Positions 8,891 through 17,810 are shown, counted from the stretch's first letter. The stretch: DNA of 64,000 nucleotides from Hymenobacter psoromatis (GCA_001596155.1 CP014771.1:2170001-2234000), one strand, 5' to 3'. Numbers and translations are program-made. The notes: generated by a model from the sequence alone, not told the origin.

Positions 8891-10111
8891 TTAACGCAAT
8901 TTTAAGGTAACCAACGTAATGACGGCCAGCATAATACCTACAATCCAAAAGCGCGAAACGATTTTGGACTCGTGGTAGCCAAGCTTTTGATAATGATGGT
9001 GCAAGGGCGACATGCGTAGCAGGCGGCGACCCTCGCCATATTTGCGCCGAGTGTACTTAAACCAGCTTACCTGCACGATAACCGACAGATTTTCAATCAG
9101 AAACACGCCGCACAGCACCGGAATCAAGAGTTCTTTGCGGACAATGAGGGCCAGCACCGCGATGATGCCGCCCAGCGCCAGCGAGCCCGTGTCACCCATA
9201 AACACCTGGGCAGGGTAGGAATTATACCATAGAAAGCCAATGCACGCCCCCACGAAGGCCGTGCAGAAAATAACCAGCTCGCCTGAATCGGGAATAAACA
9301 TAACATCCAGGTAGTCAGCCAACAAAGCGTTACCACTCACGAAGGCGAAGATGGCCAGCGTGATGCCGATGATGGCCGAGGTGCCGGCCGCCAGCCCATC
9401 AAGGCCGTCGGTGATGTTGGCGCCGTTGCTCACGGCCGTGATGATGATAATTACCAGCGGAATGTAGAGCAGCCCGTAGAAATCTTTGAACACCATCTGG
9501 GCATTAGAGAAGAAGTCGCTGTAGTTCAGCTCGTTGTTCTTCAAAAACGGCACCGTGGTAAGGGTCAGGTGCACGTCTTTCCACACTTTGGTGGCGTCGA
9601 TAGCCGAGTACTGGCCGTTGGGCAGCAGGTATTCGCGCACCGTTACCTCGTTGCTATAATATAAAACCCAGCCTACCGTGAGTCCTAAGCCAATCTGGCC
9701 CAGCACTTTAAAGCGCCCGCTCAGGCCCTCTTTATTCTTGCGAAAAACCTTGATGTAGTCATCCAGAAACCCAATTAAGCCCAGCCAGACCGTGCTGAGC
9801 AGCATCAGGATAATGTAGATATTGCGCAGCCGGGCAAACAGCAGCACCGGCACCAGAATGGCCAGCAGAATAATGAGGCCGCCCATCGTGGGCGTGCCCT
9901 TTTTCTCGTTCTGCCCCTGCAAGCCGAGGTCGCGGATGGTTTCGCCCACTTGCTTTTTTTGCAGCACGCGGATGAGCCGCGCCCCGAAAAACTGGGCGAT
10001 GAGCAGCGACACGATAACCGAAAGCGCCGCCCGAAAGGTCGTATACTGAAACACGCCTGCGCCGGGCAGGTGGTAGTGTTCGTGCAGGTAGCGAAAGAGG
10101 TAGTAAAGCAT
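8891..10111 (-). CDS. mraY: Phospho-N-acetylmuramoyl-pentapeptide transferase MraY
   Basis: Integral membrane enzyme that transfers phospho-MurNAc-pentapeptide to undecaprenyl phosphate, forming lipid I. It has 406 residues, longer than the E. coli enzyme (360), with an extra segment around residues 150-200 that I take to be typical of this phylum. Signature motifs are KKGTPTMGG near residue 72, [32 protein letters not shown] and the C-terminal [10 protein letters not shown]. It is followed by murD and preceded by murE as in other dcw clusters. Confidence 0.98.
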   Translation of the reverse strand: MLYYLFRYLHEHYHLPGAGVFQYTTFRAALSVIVSLLIAQFFGARLIRVLQKKQVGETIRDLGLQGQNEKKGTPTMGGLIILLAILVPVLLFARLRNIYIILMLLSTVWLGLIGFLDDYIKVFRKNKEGLSGRFKVLGQIGLGLTVGWVLYYSNEVTVREYLLPNGQYSAIDATKVWKDVHLTLTTVPFLKNNELNYSDFFSNAQMVFKDFYGLLYIPLVIIIITAVSNGANITDGLDGLAAGTSAIIGITLAIFAFVSGNALLADYLDVMFIPDSGELVIFCTAFVGACIGFLWYNSYPAQVFMGDTGSLALGGIIAVLALIVRKELLIPVLCGVFLIENLSVIVQVSWFKYTRRKYGEGRRLLRMSPLHHHYQKLGYHESKIVSRFWIVGIMLAVITLVTLKLR

Positions 10112-10118
10112 CTTGTTG

Positions 10119-10234
10119 AATTATGAGCCGTTTGTCATTGCGAGCCTGCGAAGCAATCGCACTGGAACGAGTCGTTCGGGTATCGTGCGGGTGCGATTGC
10201 TTCGTAGGCTCGCAATGACAAACGGCTCATAATT
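10119..10234. repeat. 44-bp-arm palindrome between murE and mraY
   Basis: Arms 10119-10162 and 10191-10234 are reverse complements with one mismatch and a 28-nt centre. The core is TGTCATTGCGAGCCTGCGAA. Related elements occur at 36652-36767 and 53377-53499. The element lies within the dcw operon, ends 2 bp before the murE stop codon, and begins 8 bp upstream of the mraY start. Confidence 0.95.
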
Positions 10235-10235
10235 T

Positions 10236-11708
10236 TTAATTTTTAATTTCAAGCAAAGCCGCGCGCAATTCTTCCCGGTCGTCAAAATGATTTCTTACCC
10301 CCTTGATTTCCTGGTAAGTCTCGTGGCCTTTGCCGGCTACCAGCACCAAATCGGTGGGGCGGGCCAGGGCCACGGCGGCCCGGATGGCGGCGCGGCGGTC
10401 AGCAATGGTTTGGGTATGGGCGTCGGTGGGGGGTAGGAGGCCGGCCTCCATCTGGGCCAGAATGTCGAGCGGGTCCTCGTCGCGCGGGTTGTCGGAGGTC
10501 AGAATTACCTCATCCGAAAGCTGGGCGGCGAGCCGGGCCATGATGGGGCGCTTGGTGGCATCACGGTTGCCGCCGCAGCCCACCACTGTGATGATGCGCT
10601 GCTCAGGCCGGCGCGTCTGGTGCAGGGTTTGGAGCACGTTTTCGAGCGCGTCGGGCGTGTGGGCGTAGTCCACGAGGCCGCTGATGGACTGGCCCGGCAC
10701 GGTCACGGGCTCAAAGCGGCCGGGCGCGGTGGTCAGGCCCGAGAGAATAGTGAGCACTTCGGTCGGGTCCTCGCCGAGCAGCACGGCCGCGCCGTACACG
10801 GCCAGCAGATTGTAGGCGTTGAAGACGCCGATGAGGCGAAAATGCACCTCACGGTCGTCTGTTTCGAGCAGCAGGCCGTGCATCTCATTGGCTACCAGCC
10901 GGGCGCGAAAGTCGGCCGCCGAGCGTAGCGAGTAGGTGGCGCGGCGGGCGGCCGTGTTTTGCAGCATCACCAGGCCGCGCTTGTCGTCGGCGTTGGTGAG
11001 GGCGAAGGCCGTGCGGGGCAGCCCGTCGAAGAATGCTTTTTTGGCCTTCAAATAATTATCAAAGGTGCCGTGGTAGTCGAGGTGGTCGTGGGTGAGGTTG
11101 GTAAACACGCCACCCGCGAAGCGCAGGCCGCCTACCCGATGCTGAGCCACGGCGTGGCTGCTCACCTCCATGCAGGCGTGGGTGCAGCCGGCGGCCACCA
11201 TCTTGGCCAGCAGCGCATTGAGCCGAATGGCATCGGGCGTGGTGTGGGTGCTGGCAATGACGGTTTCGTCAATCTGGTTCTGCACCGTGCTCAGCAGGCC
11301 AGCGTGGTAGCCCAGCTCGCGCAGCAGCTTGTGGAGCAGGGTGGCGCAGGTGGTTTTACCGTTGGTGCCGGTGATGCCCACCAGCACCAGCTGGCGCGAG
11401 GGGTGGCCATAGAACGCGCTGGCAATGGGGCCGAGCGCGGCGGCGCTGTCGGCCACCTGCACGTAGGTCGTGGCCGGGTTCAATTCGGCGGGCAGCTTTT
11501 CGCAAATCACGACCCCTACCCCCTGCTGCACGGCCTGCCCGATGAACTTATGCCCATCGGTGGCAGTGCCGCGCAGGGCGCAGAAAAGCATCCCCGGCCC
11601 GGCCTGCCGCGAGTCGAGGGTGAGGCCGGCCACGGGCACGTCGGGATTGCCGTGTTGGGCGAGCACTTCCACGTCGGTGAGGAGGGCGAAAAGGGGTAGG
11701 GTACTCAT
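10236..11708 (-). CDS. murE: UDP-MurNAc-tripeptide synthetase MurE (meso-DAP type)
   Basis: ATP-dependent ligase that adds the third residue of the stem peptide. It has 490 residues. The P-loop GITGTNGKTTCA is near residue 114 and the carboxylated-lysine region is in the centre. The C-terminal motif SDNPRDEDP is the DNPR signature known for meso-diaminopimelate-specific MurE, so A1-gamma peptidoglycan with DAP is expected. Its start codon overlaps the ftsI stop (ATGA overlap at 11705-11708), indicating translational coupling. Confidence 0.97.
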   Translation of the reverse strand: MSTLPLFALLTDVEVLAQHGNPDVPVAGLTLDSRQAGPGMLFCALRGTATDGHKFIGQAVQQGVGVVICEKLPAELNPATTYVQVADSAAALGPIASAFYGHPSRQLVLVGITGTNGKTTCATLLHKLLRELGYHAGLLSTVQNQIDETVIASTHTTPDAIRLNALLAKMVAAGCTHACMEVSSHAVAQHRVGGLRFAGGVFTNLTHDHLDYHGTFDNYLKAKKAFFDGLPRTAFALTNADDKRGLVMLQNTAARRATYSLRSAADFRARLVANEMHGLLLETDDREVHFRLIGVFNAYNLLAVYGAAVLLGEDPTEVLTILSGLTTAPGRFEPVTVPGQSISGLVDYAHTPDALENVLQTLHQTRRPEQRIITVVGCGGNRDATKRPIMARLAAQLSDEVILTSDNPRDEDPLDILAQMEAGLLPPTDAHTQTIADRRAAIRAAVALARPTDLVLVAGKGHETYQEIKGVRNHFDDREELRAALLEIKN

Positions 11709-14197
11709 GCGGCTTTCTTGGTTTTGGCAGGTGAAGCGGCCATTTTCGTTTTGGCTTTCGTTCTGCTGTCGGTTCCCGCAGAGGGCGCAGAGGGAGACGC
11801 AGAGGTTCGCTGAGTCGTGCGGATTTCGTCCTTGCGGGTGGTTGTTTTTTTAGGCTTGGCTTCGGGTTTGGAAGGGAGGGTAGGCGACGTCGCTTTTTCT
11901 TTGGCGGCCGGTTTAAGAGCCGATTTGGCTTTGGCTGAGCTGGGCCTGGTCGTTGCCTTCGCCGCTTTGCTGGGGCGGCTAACCTCGGCCGGAATGAGCA
12001 GCGTATTCTCCTCAATCTCGGTGTGCACGGGCGCGGGCAGCGCCAGCGGCGCGGCGGTGGGCGCGGCGGTGGGCGTCAGCACGAGGCCCACGACCAGGCC
12101 GCGCCGGGCCGGGTCGCCGGGCGCCACCGACTGCGCCCGCACGCGCCCGCTGCCGCTGGCCTGCACCTGCATGCCCCGGTTTTCGAGCAGGAACAGCGCG
12201 TCGCGCAGGGTGAGGCCGCGCACGTCGGGCATGCGGCCGGGATGAGCCACGCTGGCGTCGGGGCGCAGGGCCACGGTGCGGGCCACGAAAGCCGTGTCGG
12301 CGGCGCGGGTGGCCCGCACCCATTCTTCGCCGCCGGTGGCGTGCGTCTGGCCGGGCAGGCCGATGCGGTCGCACACCAGCGCGATTTCTTGCTGCAAGCC
12401 GGCCCGCACCAGCGGCACCGGCGAGCGCCGGGCGGGCACCCGCGCCAGCATCGGCCGCTGGCTGGCCTGGTCGCGGGCCATGCACCGGTCGGCCAGGTCG
12501 CGGAAGACCGGCGCGGCCACGTCGCCGCCGTAGATGCGGCCCTTGCTCGGCGAGTCAATTACCACAATGCAGCTATATTTTGGCTTATCGGCCGGAAAAA
12601 AGCCGCAGAAGCTGGTCGAGTATGTCCTGGTGTACTGCCCATTTTTGAACTTCCAGGCCGTGCCCGTCTTGCCCGCGATGCTGTAATCCTTGGGCCGAAT
12701 GGCTTTGGCGGTGCCTTGCAGCACTACCCCCTCCATCATGGCGTGCAGCTTGCGCAGTGTGGCATCGGAACAGATTTTGGGGTTCAGTACCTGCGTGTCG
12801 AAGTGCTCCACCACTTGGTCGGCCTGCTTGATTTCCTTCACAATCATGGGCGCCACCTTCACGCCGCCGTTGGCCACGGCGTTGTAGAAAGCCAGCGTTT
12901 GCAGCGGGGCCAGCTTCAATTCGTAGCCAATGGCCATCGTCGAAAGCGAAGTCCGGCTCCAACTGGGGTCCTTGGGGTCTTTCACGTAGGGTAGGGCCTC
13001 GCCGCTCATCTGAAAGCCCAGCGGCTTGTCGAGCCCGAAGCGCTTGAGGTAGTCGGTGTACCGGCTGGGGTTGCTGGCAAAGTGCTCCTGCACCAGCCGC
13101 GCCACCCCGATGTTGCTCGACTTCTCAAACACCTGCTGCACCGTGATGCGGCCGTTGGCGTGCGAGTCCGTCTTCACGGCCCCGCCAATGAGCATGCGGC
13201 CGGGACCAGTATCCACCATGTCGTCAATCTGCAAGCTGGGGTCGGCTTCAAACACGGCCATCATCGAGGCCAGCTTAAAGGTCGAGCCCGGCTCGGTGCG
13301 GCCCTGGTCGGCAAAAGCGTAGTTGTAGTCTTCCTTATAAGTGCCGTCGGCAGTCTTGCCGAGGTTGGCTACGGCCTTAATTTCGCCGGTCTGCACCTCC
13401 ATCAATATCACGCAGCCGTATTTGGCATCGTTGGCGACCAGCGCCTTATAGAGCGCGTCTTCGGCCCCATCCTGCAGGTTGATGTCAAGGGTCGTCTTCA
13501 CGTCGTAGCCTGGCTGAGGCTTGATTTCGGTGCCGTCGTACACTGGTTTCAGGCCGCCCGGCACGCGCTCAAACAGCGCCTCACCGGCCCTACCCGCCAG
13601 TTTTTGCTGGAAGGTGAATTCCAGGCCCGCGCCGTTCTTGTCCTCGTTCACGAAGCCCACCGTGCGCTGGGCCAGCCCGCCGAAAGGCCGGAAACGCTTG
13701 TCCACTTTCTCAAAAATGGCCCCGCCCCGGCGCTTGGCCCGGAAGATGGGCCAGCTCGCCAACTCCTTCTTCTCCTGGAAGTTAATCTGCCGCGAGTTCA
13801 GCCGGATATAGCGCACGTCGTGGTCGCGGTGCGCCTCCATCAGCTTGCGCCGGTACTCCTGCACGCTGCGGTCCTGGAAGAAATGCGCCAGGTGCCAGGC
13901 CAGCGAATCGACGTTGGCGTTGAACGCGGCATCATCGACCACGCCGGGGTCCCAGGCCACCCGGTAAAAGGGCAGCGAGGTGGCCATAATGCTTTCGTTA
14001 TCGGAATAGATGTTGCCGCGCGTGGCCGCCACCGGCTGGTAGCTGATGCGGCGCTCCTGCTCCAGGGCGCGCCACTTGGCACCCTCCTGGTACTGGATGC
14101 GCGAGATTTTCCAGGCCACGGCGCATGAGAACAGCGCCACCCCCAGAAACGCGAGCCGCACCCGCGTAACAATGGATTTCTTAACGCTGCCTTTCAT
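11705..14197 (-). CDS. ftsI: Penicillin-binding protein FtsI (PBP3 type, with PASTA domain)
   Basis: Septal transpeptidase. It has 830 residues, with a cytoplasmic basic start, one transmembrane helix (about 15-32), a PBP dimerisation domain, and a transpeptidase domain with STFK (305-308), SSN (360-362) and KTGT (510-513). One PASTA-like domain (MPDVRGLTL, about 655-708) follows. The last ~110 residues are a Lys/Ala/Pro/Thr-rich low-complexity tail, longer than usual. Part of it (about residues 795-809) is encoded by a CGCAGAGG repeat that is intergenic elsewhere. ATGA overlaps with ftsL upstream and murE downstream imply coupled translation. Confidence 0.96.
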   Translation of the reverse strand: MKGSVKKSIVTRVRLAFLGVALFSCAVAWKISRIQYQEGAKWRALEQERRISYQPVAATRGNIYSDNESIMATSLPFYRVAWDPGVVDDAAFNANVDSLAWHLAHFFQDRSVQEYRRKLMEAHRDHDVRYIRLNSRQINFQEKKELASWPIFRAKRRGGAIFEKVDKRFRPFGGLAQRTVGFVNEDKNGAGLEFTFQQKLAGRAGEALFERVPGGLKPVYDGTEIKPQPGYDVKTTLDINLQDGAEDALYKALVANDAKYGCVILMEVQTGEIKAVANLGKTADGTYKEDYNYAFADQGRTEPGSTFKLASMMAVFEADPSLQIDDMVDTGPGRMLIGGAVKTDSHANGRITVQQVFEKSSNIGVARLVQEHFASNPSRYTDYLKRFGLDKPLGFQMSGEALPYVKDPKDPSWSRTSLSTMAIGYELKLAPLQTLAFYNAVANGGVKVAPMIVKEIKQADQVVEHFDTQVLNPKICSDATLRKLHAMMEGVVLQGTAKAIRPKDYSIAGKTGTAWKFKNGQYTRTYSTSFCGFFPADKPKYSCIVVIDSPSKGRIYGGDVAAPVFRDLADRCMARDQASQRPMLARVPARRSPVPLVRAGLQQEIALVCDRIGLPGQTHATGGEEWVRATRAADTAFVARTVALRPDASVAHPGRMPDVRGLTLRDALFLLENRGMQVQASGSGRVRAQSVAPGDPARRGLVVGLVLTPTAAPTAAPLALPAPVHTEIEENTLLIPAEVSRPSKAAKATTRPSSAKAKSALKPAAKEKATSPTLPSKPEAKPKKTTTRKDEIRTTQRTSASPSAPSAGTDSRTKAKTKMAASPAKTKKAA
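11771..11815. repeat. CGCAGAGG-type repeat inside the ftsI 3' coding region
   Basis: CCCGCAGAGGGCGCAGAGG followed by AGACGCAGAGGTTCGCTGAG matches the intergenic unit at 8839-8880. Here it is in frame on the minus strand and encodes roughly QRTSASPSAPSAGTD in the disordered FtsI tail. The copy suggests insertion of a dispersed repeat into a tolerant coding region. Confidence 0.7.
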
Positions 14198-15162
14198 AGG
14201 TTGGGTTGCTGATTCCTGCTCTCTGGTTTTGGATGGCCGGCGGGCTTTTTAGCGGAAGCTGTGGCCGGCACTACTTGAGCTTTTTTAGACTTTTTTGTAC
14301 TAATTTCTTTCGACCTAGGCGATGCTTCCGGTTGGCTATGCCTGGCTTTCAACTTGTCAATCAATGCCTTACTCGCGTCGGTCGGCGGTGCGCCTTCGGG
14401 GTCCAGGCCGGGTGGCGGTGCGCCCAGCTCCAGCGATTCATCGTCAGTAGATAAGCCCAGCTGCTGGCGGCGCGCCCGGCCCTGAATGGAATCGGCCCGC
14501 ACCGAGGCCACCGAGTCGCGGGCGGCGCGGGCGGCCAGAGTGTCGGCGGTGAGCACAGGCATGGTTTCCAGTTCGGCCTCGTCGAGGCGGCCGGCCGGCA
14601 CGGTGATGCGGAAGGGCGGCGACGAGCTTTCGACCAGCCCGATGGCCGCCACCTTGCGGGCCACCTCGCTCTGCTTGCTGGCCTCCATGTAGTCCGATTT
14701 CAGCGTCGTATAATCGGCCCGCAAATCCTCCGTTTCCTGCTTGAGCCGCTGAATGTTGCGGTTCATGCGGTTGCCGTAGTGCGTGTTGCCGATGTAGAGC
14801 AGCGTGAGCAGCATCACGAAGAGCAGCTTGGGCAGGAAGCGCACCGGCAAGCCCTCGCGAAACAGCCCGTCGAAGCCCGTGAAGCGGTCGAGCAGCGAAA
14901 ACAGGCTCCAGCCGGTGGCCGTGCGGCCCTCGTGGGGCTCCCAGGCGGGCGCGGTAAACTCAGGCTCCGGCGCGGCGGGCTTGCGGGCTTTGGGGGGGGT
15001 AGGCGCGGGTTGGGGGGCCGGCGGGGGGGTAGGCGCGGCCACGGGCGGCGCGGCGGCTACGGCAACCGGTGCCTCGTTCACGGGCTCGGGCACGCGGGGG
15101 GCACGCACGGTATTGGCGCGGGGCGGGCCAGCCGCAACAGGACGTATCGTATTACCGGCCAT
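14194..15162 (-). CDS. ftsL: FtsL-like divisome protein
   Basis: Located between rsmH and ftsI, the ftsL position. From the ATG at 15162 the protein has 322 residues, with a Pro/Ala-rich cytoplasmic region (1-85), a transmembrane helix (about 109-125), a coiled coil (about 130-175) and the ending AAIGLVESSSPPFRI typical of Bacteroidota FtsL-like proteins. An unusual 120-residue charged, Lys/Pro-rich C-terminal tail follows. Classic FtsL is only about 100-120 residues, so both tails are additions. The frame is open further upstream inside rsmH, but that part is not plausible protein. The stop overlaps the ftsI start (ATGA). Confidence 0.85.
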   Translation of the reverse strand: MAGNTIRPVAAGPPRANTVRAPRVPEPVNEAPVAVAAAPPVAAPTPPPAPQPAPTPPKARKPAAPEPEFTAPAWEPHEGRTATGWSLFSLLDRFTGFDGLFREGLPVRFLPKLLFVMLLTLLYIGNTHYGNRMNRNIQRLKQETEDLRADYTTLKSDYMEASKQSEVARKVAAIGLVESSSPPFRITVPAGRLDEAELETMPVLTADTLAARAARDSVASVRADSIQGRARRQQLGLSTDDESLELGAPPPGLDPEGAPPTDASKALIDKLKARHSQPEASPRSKEISTKKSKKAQVVPATASAKKPAGHPKPESRNQQPNL

Positions 15163-15166
15163 GAGC

Positions 15167-16108
15167 TTACGCGGGAATGAGGGTTCGGACGCCAATGCGC
15201 AGCTTGGCACTGCGGGCGCGGCTGTTTTCGGCTGTTTCGTCGGCCGAAGCCTCCATCGGCTTGCGCGTGAGCGCCTCAAAAGGCAGGCGCACGCGGCCAT
15301 ACAAATCCTTCTCAGCCTGGCCGAAAAACTTGCCCTGACTCAGAAAATTCTTCACCAGCCGGTCTTCCAGCGAATGGTAGCTCATCACCACCAGGCGGCC
15401 GCCGGGGCGCAGCACCTCGGCGGTCTGGGTCAGCATTTCCTGCAAGGCCGTCAATTCATCATTCACCTCAATGCGCAGAGCCTGAAATACTTGCGCCAGG
15501 TATTTATTCTCCTTGCCGCGCGCCACCACCGGCTGAATGGCGTGCTTGAGCTCCTGAATAGTGCGCAGCGGGCGCTGGCGGCGGGCCTGCACCACGGTCG
15601 CGGCCAGGGTGCGGGCGTTGGTGACCTCGCCGTACATACCAAAAATGCGGTGCAGCGCGGCCTCGTCATAGTCGTTGAGCACGTCGGCGGCGGTGGCTAT
15701 GCTGCCATCCTGCGGGTCCATGCGCATGTCAAGCGGCCCGTCGAAGCGGGTGCTGAAGCCGCGCTCAGCCGTGTCGAACTGGTGCGACGACACGCCCAAA
15801 TCAGCCAGCAGGCCATCCACGGGCAGGGCGTCGCGCTGGGCCAACTCGGCCGCGAGGTACCGAAAATTAGCCCGGATAAACGTGAATTGCGGCCGGGCCA
15901 GCTCGGCCGCCTGGCGCTCGGCGGCTTCGTCCTGGTCGAAGCTATATAAGTGGCCCTCACTTATTTGCTCCAGCATACGGGCCGAGTGCCCGCCGCCGCC
16001 AAACGTGACGTCCACGTACCGGCCACCGGGCACCAGGTCGAGGCCAGCCAGGCATTCGGCCAGCATCACCGGGCGGTGGTATGCGGTATCGTTGGGGCGG
16101 GTGCTCAT
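15167..16108 (-). CDS. rsmH: 16S rRNA (cytosine(1402)-N4)-methyltransferase RsmH
   Basis: SAM-dependent methyltransferase (formerly MraW) that modifies C1402 in the ribosomal P site. It has 313 residues. The SAM-binding motif VDVTFGGGGHSARML is at about residues 33-47. Further motifs are LADLGVSSHQFD, RFDGPLDMRMD, and the C-terminal VMSYHSLEDRLVKNF, followed by LTRKPMEAS. It is the second gene of the dcw cluster and ends 4 bp before the ftsL start. Confidence 0.97.
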   Translation of the reverse strand: MSTRPNDTAYHRPVMLAECLAGLDLVPGGRYVDVTFGGGGHSARMLEQISEGHLYSFDQDEAAERQAAELARPQFTFIRANFRYLAAELAQRDALPVDGLLADLGVSSHQFDTAERGFSTRFDGPLDMRMDPQDGSIATAADVLNDYDEAALHRIFGMYGEVTNARTLAATVVQARRQRPLRTIQELKHAIQPVVARGKENKYLAQVFQALRIEVNDELTALQEMLTQTAEVLRPGGRLVVMSYHSLEDRLVKNFLSQGKFFGQAEKDLYGRVRLPFEALTRKPMEASADETAENSRARSAKLRIGVRTLIPA

Positions 16109-16169
16109 TGGGATGGGAAGCGCAGGGAGGGGTAGCGAATGTGCGGTAAGCTTCAGCTTGCCGGAAGAG

Positions 16170-16256
16170 TGTAGGGTAAGCTTTAGCTTGTCGAAGAAGA
16201 AAAATGTTATTCTATTAAATTTCAGCTGATTACAGCAAGCTAAAGCCTACCCTACA
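16170..16256. repeat. 21-bp-arm inverted repeat overlapping the mraZ stop codon
   Basis: Arms 16170-16190 (TGTAGGGTAAGCTTTAGCTT plus G) and 16236-16256 are reverse complements with one mismatch. A direct partial repeat of the left arm lies just upstream (16146-16160, GTAAGCTTCAGCTTG in part). The right arm runs into mraZ: on the minus strand it encodes the final Asn-Val-Gly and stop TAG. This is one of several cases here where a repeat sets the end of a gene. Confidence 0.85.
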
Positions 16257-16711
16257 TTTTCGGGCGTGTCCGATAAGAACTTCTGGGCCAGCTTGGAAAA
16301 TGCCTGCTGGTCCTTGATTAAATACTCGTCGTAGCGGGCGGGGTCCCACACTTCGCAGCGGTTGCCGAGGCCCACAATCACCGCCTCTTTTTCGAGGCCG
16401 GCGTAGCGGCGCATGGAGCCCGGCAGGCCAAAGCGCCCGATGCTATCGAGCTCCACCTCCGTCATGCCCCGGAAGAAGTTGCGCTGGAACTGCCGGTATT
16501 CTTCGTTGAACTCATCCAGGGCCATCACCTTGGCGTGAATCAGCTCCCAGGCCGAGCGCGGGTAGAGCACCAGGCAGGGCTCGAAGCCGCGCACCAGCAC
16601 CAGCTGGTTGGCGTAGGCATCGGGCAGCGCCGCTTTCACCTTGGCGGGCAGCACCAGCCGACCTTTGGGGTCGAGCTTGCAGTCGTATTCGCCGGAGAGA
16701 AGCTGGTGCAT
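16247..16711 (-). CDS. mraZ: Transcriptional regulator MraZ
   Basis: DNA-binding regulator at the head of the dcw cluster. It has 154 residues with two SpoVT/AbrB-type half domains: the first shows LSGEYDCKLDPKGRLVLPAKV and the second IGRFGLPGSMRRYAGLEKEAVIVGLGNRCEVWDP (split across residues 78-112). MraZ family members bind short, 10-bp-spaced repeats in their own promoter, and such repeats are visible 70-95 bp upstream here. The last residues come from an inverted repeat. Confidence 0.96.
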   Translation of the reverse strand: MHQLLSGEYDCKLDPKGRLVLPAKVKAALPDAYANQLVLVRGFEPCLVLYPRSAWELIHAKVMALDEFNEEYRQFQRNFFRGMTEVELDSIGRFGLPGSMRRYAGLEKEAVIVGLGNRCEVWDPARYDEYLIKDQQAFSKLAQKFLSDTPENVG

Positions 16712-16754
16712 GGATGGGACAAGTCGGGCTGGACCGCGGCGCCAGCGAGGAAGA

Positions 16755-16762
16755 CAAAAGTA
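16755..16762 (-). promoter_or_regulatory. Candidate -7 box of the mraZ/dcw promoter
   Basis: On the minus strand these bases read TACTTTTG, a full match to the Bacteroidota primary-sigma -7 consensus TAnnTTTG. It lies 43 bp upstream of the mraZ ATG, just downstream of the MraZ boxes. A matching -33 box is not clear. Confidence 0.6.
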
Positions 16763-16783
16763 CGAGTGGTTTCAAAAAACTAA

Positions 16784-16806
16784 CCACTTTCTACCACTTT
16801 CTACCA
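16784..16806 (-). promoter_or_regulatory. Three MraZ-box repeats upstream of mraZ
   Basis: On the minus strand the sequence carries GTGG three times at exact 10-bp spacing, with AAAGTGG-N3-AAAGTGG as the core (GTGGTAGAAAGTGGTAGAAA). Known MraZ sites are TGGG repeats at 10-bp period in E. coli and AAAGTG(T/G) repeats in mollicutes, so this fits an autoregulatory operator. The repeats lie immediately upstream of the -7 box, where bound MraZ would affect RNA polymerase. The assignment to MraZ is inference from position and family knowledge. Confidence 0.8.
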
Positions 16807-16862
16807 CGCCCCCAAAATGCCCTGAACACGTCGAAATCGCAGATTTGACATATTATGAAACT

Positions 16863-16972
16863 ATGTTGCATTTAATTAAGCCGCATTCAACATGCCTTTT
16901 CGGGCAAAATCGCAACCTGCCTGAACGGGACAAAAATTTTATTTTAAAGCGAAACAATGTTGCAAACAACAT
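16863..16972. promoter_or_regulatory. ATGTTG/CAACAT inverted repeats in the mraZ-sigma spacer
   Basis: The 453-bp spacer 16712-17164 between divergent mraZ and the ECF sigma gene holds two inverted pairs: ATGTTG at 16863 with CAACAT at 16888-16893, and the compact ATGTTGCAAACAACAT at 16957-16972. They resemble operator half-sites or small stem-loops. An AT-rich stretch with TAATTTTTTTG at about 17124-17134 could be the promoter of the sigma gene. No open reading frame of interest lies in this spacer. Confidence 0.4.
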
Positions 16973-17164
16973 CTATCCGGTTACGCTTCGCGCGGAAATG
17001 AGGGTAAGGCCGTCAATAGCTAGCTCCCTGCTAACCAGCTGCCCAGCCTAGCTAAGGTCGGGCTAGTGTTGCGTGCGCCGGCCGGGCCGGTCGCTACCGG
17101 CAGGGCCCGGCGGACGAGGTCCGTAATTTTTTTGTAATTTCGGCGTAATCTCAACCCCCAGCCT

Positions 17165-17755
17165 TTGCCCGCCCCGTCCGCTTTTCCAGAACCGGAATAC
17201 CTTCGCCGCCTCAAGCAGGACGACGAGCGGGCCTTTGACGCGCTTTTTCGGCACTATAGCACGTTAGTGTACCGCTTCGCTTACGGCTACTTGAAGTCGC
17301 GCCCGGCGGCTGAGGAAATTGTGCAGGAGTGCTTTATCAAAATCTGGGAAAAGCGCGAGCAGCTGCGCGAAGACGTGCCGCTGAAGGGCTACCTGTTTAC
17401 GACGGCTCACCACGCGGTGCTTAATGAGCTGCGGCGCGACCAGCACCACTTGCGCCTGCACGGCCAAGTGGCAGCCGCCGGCCCCGCCAGCGTAGCCAAC
17501 GAGGTCGAGTACCAGGAAATGGAAGCGCTCTACCTGGCCGCCCTCGACCGCCTACCCCCCAAGCAGCGCGAGGTGTTTGTGCTGAGCCGGCAGCAGGGCC
17601 TCTCCTACCCCGAAATTGCCGAGCGCCAGGGCGTGTCGGTGAAAACGGTGGAGGCGCACATCGTGCAGGCTCTCAAGACGCTGCGCAAGTATTTTAAGCT
17701 GCACGGCGGCGGTATTTTGGGGCTGCTGCTGGCGCTGGCGGTGCATAAGAGCTAG
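17165..17755 (+). CDS. ECF-type RNA polymerase sigma factor (PUL-associated)
   Basis: Alternative sigma factor of about 196 residues. Sigma-70 region 2 spans FDALFRHYSTLVYRFAYGYL to EEIVQECFIKIWEKREQL. Region 4 spans LDRLPPKQREVFVLSRQQGLSYPEIAERQGVSVKTVEAHIVQALKTLR (within residues 125-175). No ATG exists between the upstream in-frame stop (17135) and the conserved region, so the start is probably the TTG at 17165. In Bacteroidota such factors pair with a FecR anti-sigma factor and an STN-domain SusC receptor, both found just downstream. The unusual feature is that an SGNH-hydrolase gene separates sigma from anti-sigma. It presumably activates this locus on substrate sensing. Confidence 0.93.
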   Translation: MPAPSAFPEPEYLRRLKQDDERAFDALFRHYSTLVYRFAYGYLKSRPAAEEIVQECFIKIWEKREQLREDVPLKGYLFTTAHHAVLNELRRDQHHLRLHGQVAAAGPASVANEVEYQEMEALYLAALDRLPPKQREVFVLSRQQGLSYPEIAERQGVSVKTVEAHIVQALKTLRKYFKLHGGGILGLLLALAVHKS

Positions 17756-17810
17756 CGGGATGCCCGGCGCGGGGCGAGCCTCCCTACCATCCACTCACCT
17801 CCTCCTTTCC

